Shown: piece by piece, positions 50,159 through 60,421 of the stretch
How the letters are laid out: the number at the start of each line of letters is the position of its first letter
Numbering within the stretch: the first letter of the stretch is position 1
Notes under the pieces: generated by a model
The model's database searches: none
Told to the model about the DNA's origin: nothing
The model's input: the letters and a program-made list of their open reading frames with translations, nothing else
Assembly (NCBI GenBank): GCA_023374045.1
Contig: CM041779.1
Location: 296,308,167 to 296,372,166, forward strand
DNA from: Limonium bicolor
Taxonomy: Eukaryota; Streptophyta; Magnoliopsida; Caryophyllales; Plumbaginaceae
Length of the DNA: 64,000 bases
Reading direction: 5' to 3'
Position numbers and translations under genes: made by a program

Positions 50159-51216
50159 CTAATTCATTGGCAAACTAATAAGTATTGGGTAACAACACGG
50201 TTTATATGCTTCAACAACTCTACTTTATTCATTAACACACTCTTTTTACAACATTCATTGGCTTATACTGTCGCCATGATTCACACTTACAACATCCTTA
50301 ATACATACTGGTTTGTCACATATTATACAAGGCTTAAAACTGTCTGAAGGTCAAATTCAAACGTCCGGGTTTCATGTGTGTGGCATTGATCACTGCCGAC
50401 GGTGCGGTATTCAGTCTGATCTTTCTGATGCCATGGTATAGCATCCTTGATTGCCCACCCATGATTAGTACATCTCCCGATTTTAGCAATAGCTTCTGCG
50501 AGGTCAGCACGCTTCTGCTCGCCATACACACAAACACTGCGGTATCACCAATGGACCAAGACACCACGGGTACTCCCTTACTTAGAGACTCGGGTGACTC
50601 GTCCTTGTCTTGGTGCATACCTAACCGTCCACCTTTCTGGTAGAAGTTTACAATGCATAGATCTGCTTTTACACTTGGAATTGATTCCGTTTCAACTTGT
50701 TGAGCAATTCCCACGGCGTGGTTAACGACCGCGTGGAACTCCTCTGGTATACTTGATACTGTTGCTCCATCTTCAGCTCGCACTTCTTGATATGACTTGG
50801 TGTAAGGGTTCCAGTCCTTACCCATGCACATCATCTTCAATTGCATCCTCGCTCCGTTCGGGTATTCGGGTGTGTAGAACCCTCCTGGTTTTGCTCCAAG
50901 TTCGTCGCATCGTCTGATGATATGGATTTGTGCCTCCGGTGTCAGGTATCCATTTAAGAGTATCATACCTGGCTGGATAACCTGACATTGCTCCAATGGA
51001 AAGTCGGTGATGTTGATGGTGGTCTCTTCAGGGTTTGGTGTGGGTGGATTGGATAACATATATTGAAGTTCCTTTAAGTTTAGAGTACTCTAATTAGGTA
51101 AATCTCACACTATACTTCATTTATTTACTCACATGGTTGTTTATTTAAACTCACTCACACACATGCATGAAATGCGGTATGCAGACACTTATTTCATTCA
51201 ACAGTTTAGGCGGTAC
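50159..51216 (-). other. Predicted 1058-bp intron of gag-pol that contains the AlkB gene
   Basis: The donor CCAG/GTACCG lies at 51217/51216 and the acceptor AATTAG/GC at 50159/50158. The gag C-terminal frame (…SSRPG) ends in phase 1 and the protease frame begins in the matching phase, so splicing would fuse gag to pol. Without splicing, the gag frame stops at a TAA within 12 bases. The AlkB gene starts 157 bp after the donor and ends 174 bp before the acceptor. This is a prediction: no RNA data are available, and a one-base indel in the exon upstream must be assumed. Confidence 0.55.
50334..51059 (-). CDS. AlkB-like Fe(II)/2-oxoglutarate dioxygenase carried by a retrotransposon
   Basis: Intact 241-codon gene from ATG (51059) to TAA (50334). 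Family features: NFY at 138-140 (oxoglutarate pocket), metal ligands H149 and D151 in GMHQDKDES, third ligand H209 in MLYHGIRK, and R233/R239 in PGRLNLTFR (the RxxxxxR signature). SGDVLIMGG (194-202) and VVSWSIGD (165-172) are typical strands of the double-stranded beta-helix. The layout resembles ALKBH1-class plant proteins, whose family members oxidatively demethylate bases in RNA or DNA. The length fits a bare catalytic domain without targeting extensions. It lies between gag zinc knuckles and protease, sense to the element, and is intron-free. Substrate unknown. Removal of methyl marks from the element's own RNA or cDNA is an inference. Confidence 0.93.
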   Translation of the reverse strand: MLSNPPTPNPEETTINITDFPLEQCQVIQPGMILLNGYLTPEAQIHIIRRCDELGAKPGGFYTPEYPNGARMQLKMMCMGKDWNPYTKSYQEVRAEDGATVSSIPEEFHAVVNHAVGIAQQVETESIPSVKADLCIVNFYQKGGRLGMHQDKDESPESLSKGVPVVSWSIGDTAVFVCMASRSVLTSQKLLLKSGDVLIMGGQSRMLYHGIRKIRLNTAPSAVINATHMKPGRLNLTFRQF

Positions 51217-51557
51217 CTGGTCTAGAAGAGGGCCCTGGCGCCTCAGACCGGTCCACCACATTCAGGGTGGCCTTGTTGGACCCCGACCCCTTCCCTCTCT
51301 GGGACTCCGTGTACCTCTGATCTGGGGGTGGTTCGCCGTCTTCTGGCCATCGGTGGTCGCAGCGGCCTTACCCTTCCATTGCCCCTTGGGCCTGTAGTTC
51401 CTACTGCTCGGGTTCTGCCAACATTCATGGTCACGGTGACCCATCTTCTTACAGTATCGGCACTGAACATCGTTACCCTTGCAGTCCTTGCCGGGGTGGT
51501 CTCCGTTGCACCACTTGCAGTAATAGTGGCGCTCCGGTCCAGAGCCCGTGCTAGCTG
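51217..51557 (-). pseudogene. Gag exon 3: two CCHC zinc knuckles
   Basis: It opens in phase after an 80-bp intron with AASTGSGPERHYY. Two knuckles follow: CKWCNGDHPGKDC and CRYCKKMGHRDHEC, which would bind genomic RNA. Near 51340, in a CCCCC run, the frame that makes sense changes by one base. Beyond it the C-terminal gag tail NVVDRSEAPGPSSRPG is open to the proposed splice donor at 51217. The original knuckle frame instead meets TGA at 51262. Confidence 0.8.
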
Positions 51558-51637
51558 CTATCACAATACACAATCAATACTTGTTCCACAACTTATTAAC
51601 ATATACTCTAACTTATCACACAGGATTAGACAATTAC
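51558..51637 (-). other. Predicted 80-bp intron in gag
   Basis: The donor AAGG/GTAATTG and acceptor TGATAG/CAGC leave phase 1 on both sides. Splicing joins the basic Gln-rich gag segment (…RSYPPK) directly to the zinc-knuckle exon. Unspliced, the frame reads into a stop. The size suits a plant intron. Confidence 0.6.
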
Positions 51638-51896
51638 CCTTAGGTGGGTAAGAACGTAGGGGCTTGGCCGCATACGCATAGGTGAGCTGCAGAGGCTCCT
51701 CAGCAGTGGTGGTCTGGGTCTGGCCCTTGCCACCTTGTTGCTGTCCTTTCTGGGACTGGGGGTATGATTTCTTCTTCTTCCCTCCCCACTGCCCTTGCGT
51801 GACTTGGCCCTCGTTCTGAGCCTTGCGCTTGAGCGCACTCTCCTCGTCCCTCAGACGGACGGTGATCTCCACAATAGCAGCGGCATGATAGCACTC
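51638..51896 (-). CDS. Gag exon 2 (basic linker)
   Basis: An open phase-0 exon reads ECYHAAAIVEITVRLRDEES, then WGGKKKKSYPQSQKGQQQGG and LTYAYAAKPLRSYPPK. Basic and Gln-rich linkers between capsid and zinc knuckle are normal in gypsy gag. The segment continues the gag helix region of exon 1 only if the 96-bp intron is removed. Confidence 0.65.
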
Positions 51897-51992
51897 CTAT
51901 ACTTAGGGTGTCAGTTATGCCCCGCCAAATAAACTCACAACACATTAACACTTTGTACACACTTATTCACATTATACTGTAGTTTCCTTTAC
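51897..51992 (-). other. Predicted 96-bp intron in gag
   Basis: The donor TTGCAG/GTAAAG and acceptor AGTATAG/GAG are strong plant splice sites, both phase 0. Retained, it would stop the gag frame six codons into the intron. Confidence 0.6.
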
Positions 51993-52668
51993 CTGCAAAG
52001 TGGTAAATCCTGTAGGCCCCATGCCGTAGCGTAGGCGATAGTTCAGTCCGTTGTAGAAACGGTTCACAAGGATCCGGTCTGAGTAACCCAGATCCGGTAG
52101 CAGGTGGATAAGTCCGATGAAGGCTGAGTAGTACTCATCTACCGTCATCTTATCCCCTTGCCTCAGATTGTCCAACTCCAGGCGCTTGGCCTCTTGCACA
52201 TGTATAGGGTAGTATTTGGCGCGCAGCAGAGCCGTGTACTCCCTCCACTGAAACGTCGGGTCAGCAACTCTACCCTCGCGCACAAGCTTCCACCAGTTTT
52301 GTGCCGAGCCCTTCAAGTAGTAAGCAGCAAGTCGTACCTTGACCTGCTCAGGTGGTGCTAGGGTTTCGAAGGCGGTCTCCATTTCGGAGATGTATGCCTC
52401 GAGCTTACGGGGATCTGTCTCCCCACTGAATGAGGGCGGCCTCAGATCAGCCAACGCCTTGACCCAATTGGTCTCTCGTGGCGGTGGTGGTGGTGGCTGA
52501 ACTCCGGGCTGTTGCCCTTGCTGTATAGCAGCAACTAAGTCGGGTACCAGCTGAGCTACGGGCGGCTGCAACTGCCTCAGCCATAGTCTGTGCCGTAGTA
52601 TCATCACCCTGGTCACCCATACCTCCCGTACCGCGCCCGCGGCCTGTACCTCGTGGTCTACCTGCCAT
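51993..52668 (-). pseudogene. Gag exon 1 (capsid), one frameshift
   Basis: ATG at 52668 gives MAGRPRGTGRGRGTGG and an acidic/Ala-rich start. Near 52550 the sensible frame shifts by one base into LVPDLVAAIQQGQQPG, PPPPPPRETNWVKALADLRPPSFSG, then the retrotransposon gag core: YLKGSAQNWWKLV, FQWREYTALLRAKYYP, LDNLRQGDKMTVDEYYSAF and GYSDRILVNRFYNGLN. It builds the virus-like particle. Confidence 0.85.
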
Positions 52669-52868
52669 CTGAATTCATATGAACATCTCATTAGCATTAT
52701 GCTTGCACACTTATCGGTCCAACGATTGTAACGCTTCCCGATAATAAGGTATCTCCACACTTAGTTAGTGGTCAACCTTTCCAAATCTTTCACTTAGGTA
52801 TCTGTAGTTAGGTTTCCTAACTCGGTATATCCCTAAGCTCGGTATTCTAGTCATCAGAGCGATACTTC
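52669..52868 (-). other. Tekay 5' untranslated leader
   Basis: About 200 bp between primer site and gag ATG. The segment next to the primer site (GCGAAGTATCGCTCTGATGA on the minus strand) is a hairpin-forming repeat of GCGA/TCGC type shared with the LARD leader at 1641-1660. Confidence 0.55.
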
Positions 52869-52880
52869 GCTCTGATACCA
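52869..52880 (-). other. Primer binding site of the Tekay element
   Basis: The reverse complement is TGGTATCAGAGC, the standard initiator Met-tRNA match, five bases inside the LTR end at 52886. Confidence 0.9.
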
Positions 52881-54244
52881 CTTTTTGTAACACCCCTACT
52901 ACGCACAACACATTACTTGAAATCGCAGCGGAAAATAAACAACTAAACAGTAACTAAACGAATGGTGCTACAATGCCGTCAACCACCCACGTGGCTAACA
53001 AGGCTGAACAAATACAATTGTACCGGTCTGATGATCAGACTCCCGAGCGTAGAACTAATAACCATATATATACATCAACATAATACCGAGTGTTTACAAA
53101 ATCCTTTCACCGTATACCGTCACTGTAACCATCATAAGCGAGTATATAATACGCCACGGGAGCACAGGCGCAACCCGGGCAACATCCAAAAGTACTCCAA
53201 AAGTAAACTACTCTCTAGGATCTAGAGCCACTCTGCTTCTTCGATCCTCATCCTGCAGTAAAAGAAATATGGATCCCCCGAGGAGGTCAGCAACCCTTGG
53301 CTGGCATGGTTAACGCGCAGTCCATCGACTACCGGAATGCGCGCAACTATTTGTCATGATGACATGGTATTTATTTTAAAACACACAACACATACATATA
53401 TAGCATAACACGGGTATTGTACACATCATAACACACTTCACAAACATACAATTCCTTTTAGGAAGAGAACCCACACAATTAGTCCCCATTGAGAGCTTAG
53501 AGAATGTTGCCACGCTCATACTTAGCTCGTTACATAACTCGTTACCGTCCGGTTAGATTGGACAGTTAACTTAACACAAGGTGCCTCGGATATAGTGATC
53601 CAAGCACACCGAAATAACACATAGTATGCCCCTGTGGCCCGACGTGAGTCAGTAAAATAGCCTTGGTTAAGCTAAAGGGAAGGTTAGAAACCAAATTGGA
53701 AACTTAACCATAACATACAGAGAGAATCGAACCGGTTATGACATCGACTCCCATACCCACACGCGTGGCCGGAACAGACCGGACTCCTCACTTCCCCCGT
53801 TAGCCCTTGTTAGTAGTTCATCATCGAACACAATAAACAATTCACAATCACAGGTCAGGTCTTGTTAGACACACACAAGGGAGGAAAGAGTCATACTCAA
53901 CAACATAATGATATTTAACAACGGTAAACTCTTTACATGGTTTTAATCTTACAAAGTCATAAACACACAGAAAAACAACACAACACAAGCCGGTGTAAAC
54001 CGGTAGGCAACAGACTGCAAGAAAACCATACCTTGGTCCTTGCCTCGACTGATTTCCACCTTGAGAGAATCCTAAACACATTAGTAATGTCGGTTAATTA
54101 TTTATTTAACTTCAAACTTACTAAGTATTTAACATGATTGTATGACATGTTTTAATGTCTATCTTACCCTAGGTTACCTTCATTATACACCCTAGGGTTA
54201 ACTACATAAGTCACATTCTTTTCTGTTTTTTTTTTACAAGTTTT

Positions 54245-54510
54245 GGTCCGACCGGACTTGCCGACCGGACTTGTCCATGTCCGGTCGATTCCAGAGAGTT
54301 TCTCCCCTTCGGAAATTCAGCCCGACCGGACTTGCCAAGTCCGGTCCTATGTCCGGTCGATTCCAGTAACTCAATCCGTACACAATTTACAAGCCCGACC
54401 GACCTTGCAAGTCCGGTCCCAAGGTCGGTCCGTTCCAGAAGCCAATTTTCGCAGGGTAAACAGGTCCCGACCGAGCTTGCAAGTCCGGTCGCAAGTCCGG
54501 TCGGCCCCAA
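54245..54510 (-). repeat. GC-rich palindromic repeats in the Tekay LTRs
   Basis: Units of CCGACCGGACTTGCC, AAGTCCGGTC and GATTCCAG/GTTCCAG spacers, four to five in number. They are the reverse-strand counterparts of the LARD arrays at 815-1072 and 9845-10105. The same array lies in the other LTR at about 44000-44250. Confidence 0.8.
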
Positions 54511-56102
54511 ATCTTTGTTTTCCTTTTTACATTCAACTCCAAACTTCACCCCATATAACCTAGTACTTCCTAACCTCATTTGGGTACTTTAAACACAACT
54601 TAAGACATCTTTAAACACTCATAAAACTCATTTTCCAATTCCTTAAGCCTTTACTTATTCCTTCACAAAATTCCTAACACTTACAATATTTTCTCCTAGT
54701 TTTGCAAGTGGTGTTTCATACCTAAGATAGCCACTATCCCAAAATGCTTTCTCCTTATTTTAACATCATCTCCCAAGCATCATCTCTCACAACCAACTCC
54801 TTATATTCATCTTAACAATTCTTTTCCAAGTTTACACTTTCTCCTTATTACCAAAGTTTGCCTAAGTATTTACCTAAGTCCCTAAGTGGCTTTGGTACTT
54901 GCTAGAACCTCAAGATCATGTCTAAGTCCTTATTACACTCTAGAACACTTCCTAGTTCATCAAAATTCCTTTACAACATCTTGAACTCCTTATTCATTTC
55001 CTACATTTTCTAACTCACCAAATCTTACGTAACACTTAAAACTTCTTGCTTTTTACCTAAATTTTGACATGGATTCCCCTAGAACATTACTAAGCCTAAA
55101 CACTTGTTTTCTCCATTAAACACACAAAAACATCTAGAACACTTTCTTACACAACTACACCAAATTCACACTACATCACAATATAGTGCATAACTTAAAC
55201 TGCATGGCACTTAGGCCCTTAAAATGCATGGCTCTTAGGCCCTTAAAGTGCTTAAATCATAAACACTGAATTTCCACAATATAAACGCCTTTAACCTGCG
55301 ATTACATACAACAAGACATAAGGTATTTACTAGTCTCCTTGAGAACATTTACTAGGTCATTTACCATTTGCTCTTTAGGTAGTTTTAATAAGCATTTATG
55401 AGCTCATTTCTCCTAGGGCATTAAACAACATTAAGTTAGTAGATTTACCTCTTTTTCCAAAACACTTCCTTCTTGTTTCCTTACAAAACCGTATGGTATT
55501 TTGATTCCTTGTCAAGTTCTAGACAATGTACAAACATTATAATGAGTAATCAAGCTATAGGCTTCATCTCATTGTAAACCCTAATTTTACATTGTTTCAA
55601 AAACATTAATGTAGTTGTTTTACCTTGATCTTTGAAGAGAGTTTGGATATATAACAAGAGGGGACTCCACCTAGTCCATGAAGAGTTGAAATGAAGCTAG
55701 AACAAAGTCACACAAGGAGCTATATCAATGTGTATTTTCGGTCAAGGTAAGAACATGGAGGAAACATGATTTTTCTTTGAGATTCCTTACCTAGAAGCAA
55801 AGGAGATCAACAATATGTCAAAATACAAGCTCAAGCTCCTTCAATGGTGGAACACCTTGGCACCGAAATGGGGCTCTTGGAGTTTTGAGAAGATAGGAAT
55901 GAAGAGCTTGATGAGAGGAAGAGATTGGTGGTGTTTGTTTTGATTTGGACAAGTGAGCAAGATTTTACAAGTGGTCAAAGCTAGAGTTCTAATGGTGGTG
56001 GTGGTATTACCGTGAGAGAACAAGGAAGAAGGAAGAAGAGAGGTGGGAAACCGTGTGAATGAAGGAAAGAAATGAGAGAATGAAGATAGAATTTGCTTTA
56101 AG

Positions 56103-56124
56103 GAGATATTTATGCTTATAAAGT
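56103..56124 (-). promoter_or_regulatory. Putative TATA region of the Tekay LTR
   Basis: On the minus strand TTTATAAGCATAAATATCTC is followed by a CT-rich tract (TCATTCTCTCATTTC) typical of retrotransposon leaders. Position and orientation suit the element's transcript. No experimental support is available. Confidence 0.4.
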
Positions 56125-56743
56125 AAAAAGTAAGTTTAATTAATTTTCTTTACTTACTTATATTATCAACTAAAGAGTGGTGAGTCACACACTTAGAAAA
56201 CCGGCCCCCTTTATTAGTGTGAGGGTGTTTTAGTCTTTGTTTGTCAATTTAATTACTTAATACAACATATGTTATAAACTAGCTTGTAAAAGTTACTATT
56301 CACCTAAACAAGGCACTTAGAAGTGAAATTTTTGATTTCCCATTAATATGGCCACCCAAATGTGATACTATATAGTACACATATATATTTAAGAGTAATG
56401 ATGGACATTTAGCCACTCAAAACTCATTTACAAGACAATTTTTCAAAAATGTGCTTTAAGACTTCTTAAAGCACATTTTGTGTTTTAACTTGTTTTCAAG
56501 CTTGGTTTTCTTTGGTAATTGGTTTAATATGTTCATTAGTATATAAATGAGGTCTTGGTAAGCTCATTAGGTCTTACCCAAGTTTATCCCAAGCTTAGAG
56601 CACATTTTGGCTCTTATTGACTTTAAAGCACATTTGTGTTTCCTTTTGTTTAAATTTGTTTACTAAGGTTTCTAAGACTCTTTTTAGTCTTATTACACCC
56701 TACTTAGGTGTTTAAACAACATTACTAGGTTTGGGGTATTTCA

Positions 56744-56748
56744 TTTTT
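56744..56748. other. Right target site duplication of the Tekay element (TTTTT)
   Basis: Five Ts follow the LTR end CA at 56743 and match 42639-42643. Confidence 0.75.
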
Positions 56749-56783
56749 AACAATCTCTTAGTGTTTCTTGTAGGAAACCACAG

Positions 56784-58580
56784 ATGACAACTAGGGTGAT
56801 TGTGATGAAGAAAGTTCAGGGTAGACATGCATGGATGGATGAGTTCCTACAACAGGACTTTAACAAAACACTTGTAGTTGACACAGGGTATATGTTTTAC
56901 ACAGATCAAACCTTTGCTGATAAAAAAGCTACTAAGGATTGGGTAGACAGTGTTGGTCATACTAATCACATCTACACCATAATTCAAAGTTCCAAAACAA
57001 GTGTAGATTTCAATTTCATGTGTGAGAGGTATGGGAAACCACGTACACAAGACCAACCAGGTACCATCATTTGACGCAGGGCATCCGGTTCAAAAAGATG
57101 TGGTTGCCCTTTCAGAATCAAGGGATACTACACACATAGTGGGAGTATGCTAGTTATGAACAATGAGTGTCATAATCACGACCTTATGGAGTGGACAGAG
57201 GGGAATTTTGTAGGTAAGCGGCTTACCGAGGAGGAATTGATGTTCATTGATCAGAGAACCCGAGTTGGAGTACCACCTTCCATGATTTATTCAGAGCTTA
57301 CGACACTCAACCCTGGCACATCCGCAACTAGGAAAGATATCTACAACAGGATACAACAAACAAAGCTCGACAAGAAAAATGGTTGTTCGATGGTGCAAAC
57401 TCTGTTGGCCGATCTAGTCAGAAACAAGTATTACTACGAGGCTTGGTTCCATATTCTTTGCACACCTGACATCACAAGAGCTTCTGCATGCATTCCCATA
57501 TGTCATAGGCATAGACGCAACATACAAGACAAACATCACCAAGATGCCACTAGTTCAGTTCATCGGCGTAACGAATGTTGAGAAAACTTCAGCATCACCT
57601 TTGAATTTCTTGTTACCGAATCAATTGACACGTATGTATGGGCCCTGCGGAACTTAAGGCTGCTTCTAGGTTCGAGTCATACCGCGTTATTCATTACTGA
57701 TAGATGCTTGGCCCTGATTAATGCCTTGAAAGAGCTATTTTCATATTCAAACCATCTTCTCTATCGGTGGCATATTAGCAGAAACATCCAAGGGAAGGTG
57801 GAGAAGTATATGGGGAGTAGAGGTAGGGCGGTAGTTGCAGTGAGAATGTGGAAATCAGTTGTGTACTCAAACACAAAAGATGAGTACAACGACCAACTAC
57901 AAGTATTCAAGAATACATACAGAAGTTATCCACGACTTATCACATACGTGGCAACAGTTTTGGAGAGGTAGAAGGAAAGGTTTGTAGAGGCATGGGTGAA
58001 GAATGTGTTGCACTTTGGGGACACAACGACAAATAGGTAAGATTAATGATGTGATAAATTGTAACTTATGTATCATATCTAATAGAACTAACATGTTTAC
58101 TTCCACATGTGACTGGGTTGAGAGCGCTCACTATGCTCTTAATGCTAGACTGAAGAGCATCAGACATAGTTTGGATGTCATCTTGCCAAAAATTAATGAC
58201 CATGTCAACACTCAAGTGAGAAAGTTAAAGAAGGACTTCGAAGGTGCAAGGACGAAAAGTGGAAAGGAGCACAAGAGTGTTCCTATTGCTGATCTAATTG
58301 GGAAGGTTAGTGTCCCATGCTTGGATGAAATAGTGAATGAGCTTGGTGGGGGGATTACAATGGAATGAATACCTTACTCTATGGGTGTCATAAGGTGACG
58401 TCCCATGGACAACCATGTACATGTAGGTTGAACACCATGTTGGATAATGGTATCCTATGTTCCATGAGAGATGTACACCGAATCTGGTACACTCCAAGCT
58501 GGAAGAATAATGACTCGGCAGCACATATGCTAGACCACAAAAAAATCGAAGCAAATGAGGTGGCAAGTCATTGTTGCTGA
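56784..58580 (+). pseudogene. MULE transposase main exons, disrupted
   Basis: The frame opens MTTRVIVMKKVQGRHAW. After a stop at 57072 it continues with SKRCGCPFRIKG and a His pair in NNECHNHDL (FAR1/WRKY-GCM1-type zinc finger, DNA binding). After a frameshift near 57470 the MULE core reads YVIGIDATYKTN (first Asp), SHTALFITDRCLALINAL (second Asp), and RFVEAWV with the Glu region near 57985. A possible 49-bp intron lies at 58037-58085. The C-terminal part (58365-58560) has GQPCTCRLNTMLDNG, a SWIM-like or conserved tail region. The protein would excise and reinsert the element. Confidence 0.88.
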
Positions 58581-58789
58581 GGTAACACAGTCAGAGGATC
58601 CAACGCTGATGGCAAAATGTTATGGCCACATCCACACTTTCATCCATCCGAATCTATCATGCGACTTGGGAGAACCACTAGAGAAGTAAGGGATTGGCAG
58701 ACCGCCAAGGCCATCTAGACCAAACCGGAGGGAATCTTCGGCTTGGGAGCGTGACTAACCACGGGTGAGCCAATCCCAAGAAGCACCAT

Positions 58790-59460
58790 CCGCTAAAAGA
58801 TCCTTCAACAAAGGATCATCAGCTCCTGGACGCTTCATGTCTATGGATACATTCCAGTACTTTGGAGACTTCTAGGCAAACCTTTATCAATATATCACCA
58901 AATATATTGATGTTCTCGGGGATGGTAATTATGGGTATAGGGTAGTGGCGGATTACATTTACATGGATTAGGATCGCTGGACGCAAGTGCGCAAGTCATT
59001 GCTCACTGAAATGAGACACAATGAGTCTGTAAAATATTCGTATAAGAACATGATCAACCTCACATGATACAACGAGACACACGATACAACAAGATGCCGA
59101 GGGAGATACGCTTCAGTGGAGATGGCTCAGCACCTCTAGACAAGTGGATGAGCACAGAAATGGGGACCGTGATCGCTACTATCGCTACACTTATATAGTG
59201 GTATTCTACTCTGCTATACATGGGAATGGCGAAAGTAGTACATACCTCCCTATCGAAGATCATAATTACATTGGTCGTCCAAGGGGAGAGATCCACATAG
59301 GAGTATGCAAACATGGACATTTTGTTAGGTTATGTATGGTTCAAGATTCACCACTACCCCCTGTCTACCCGCAATGGTTTTACTACAGAAATCCAAACAC
59401 GGTTGGAACTTGGATTTACCCACTACAATCTAGGTTAGATGGGTGGATCATATAACTGTT
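58790..59460 (+). pseudogene. OTU-like cysteine protease domain of the MULE, active site altered
   Basis: IDVLGDGNYGYRVVADYI (near 58905-58960) matches the OTU start DGNC-G-R, but the catalytic Cys codon is TAT (Tyr). The C-terminal part has HNYIGRPRGEIHIGVCKHGHFVRLCMV with the likely catalytic His, then PPVYPQWFYYRNPN. Stops (near 58979 and 59065) and a frame change near 59150 add damage. OTU proteases cut ubiquitin chains and are known partners of some plant MULE transposases. The last 96 bp recur at 63369-63464. Confidence 0.8.
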
Positions 59461-60403
59461 AGTGTTGGTGTCCAAGGAAGCTCTATGGATTCATCCATGC
59501 GAAGAGAAGAGAAGATCCTTGTCGGGTTAAGGCTATGACCAATCTCCTTATCCTCTTGTATTTCTTCTTTTGTTTGGGTGGATGGTGAAGTAAAAATCCT
59601 TGTTATCTTTGGTTAGGAATGATTGTCTTTTTAAAACACTTATGATTATTAATAGAATTTACAAGTTTCATAACTAAGATTCTGATCTTCGTGCAAAGTA
59701 AAATAAGGTCGCTACTTGTTCTTCTTACTTCAAAATTCTATTTGAGGTTCACAAGACAAAAGTAGAATGGGTTGAGGAATCTTAGTGGTCTTTAACTATG
59801 TTGTTCTGAAAAGTGGGCAACATGACTTAAGATTGGAATTAATCTGTTTTTCTCCATTATCTTGTTCGTTTTCGCGGCATTAAATATGCACGATTCGATT
59901 ATGGATAACAAGTTCCTGTTGTCATACCCTGAAACTGGAAATACCATTAATAGTTTGAAGATGCCGGGTGTACTGCCGGATGGAGGATGTCCGGCACATT
60001 CAAAGTCCTTGAATGTGTCGTGAGTCCAAGGTCCAGCATGACATCCGGCGCATTCATTTTACGAGATTAATTTCGAGACTTGCCAATTTGACTTGTGATC
60101 ATACTTGTTCTTATATTGATTGTTATTCTGAATCAAGGATAATCCATTTAGTTAGGATTATTAATTAGTCATTTTAGTTTAGATTTATTTATTCAATCTC
60201 CCCCCTTGTTTAGAATAGGTAATTACCGAGGATTAGGACTAATTTTCTATTAAGTCCCTTGGGTTCGATACTCTTGGTCGTAATTTACTTACACTATATT
60301 CCGACCGGGAATTTTTGCTACCCGTAGTAGAGTTGTAGGATCATTTTATTATTTTATTTGTTTTGTATATTCTTTTTCCAACCAATTTCTTTGTTAGCAA
60401 AAT

Positions 60404-60421
60404 GGCGTCGTTGCCGGGGAC
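60404..60421 (+). other. Primer binding site, tRNA-Asp type
   Basis: TGGCGTCGTTGCCGGGGA differs at one base from TGGCGCCGTTGCCGGGGA, the site used by Athila/Tat-type elements and matching the 3' end of plant tRNA-Asp. Confidence 0.75.

Larger units (their letters stand above)
42644..56743 (-). mobile_element. Tekay-type chromovirus carrying an AlkB dioxygenase gene, 14.1 kb
   Basis: The element is reversed: 5' LTR 56743-52886, primer site, gag, dioxygenase, protease, RT, RNase H, integrase, chromodomain, polypurine tract, 3' LTR 46487-42644. Gypsy order, 3.85-kb LTRs and a C-terminal chromodomain point to the Tekay/Del clade. The LTRs look nearly identical by eye (a few substitutions, a 13-bp insertion near 54255 and homopolymer changes), so insertion was recent. 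It landed in the first intron of a MULE transposase. Gag-pol has about nine disruptions, so this copy is not obviously autonomous. Confidence 0.92.
52886..56743 (-). repeat. 5' LTR of the Tekay element, 3858 bp
   Basis: Matches 42644-46487 almost base for base. It carries the promoter and leader for the element in reverse orientation. The palindromic array at 54245-54510 has 13 extra bases (a duplicated GACCGGACTTGCC unit) compared with the other LTR. Confidence 0.92.

Noticed and set aside
59060..59320. Minus-strand ORF opposite the OTU domain
   Set aside because: Shadow of the plus-strand OTU coding sequence, which has recognisable motifs.
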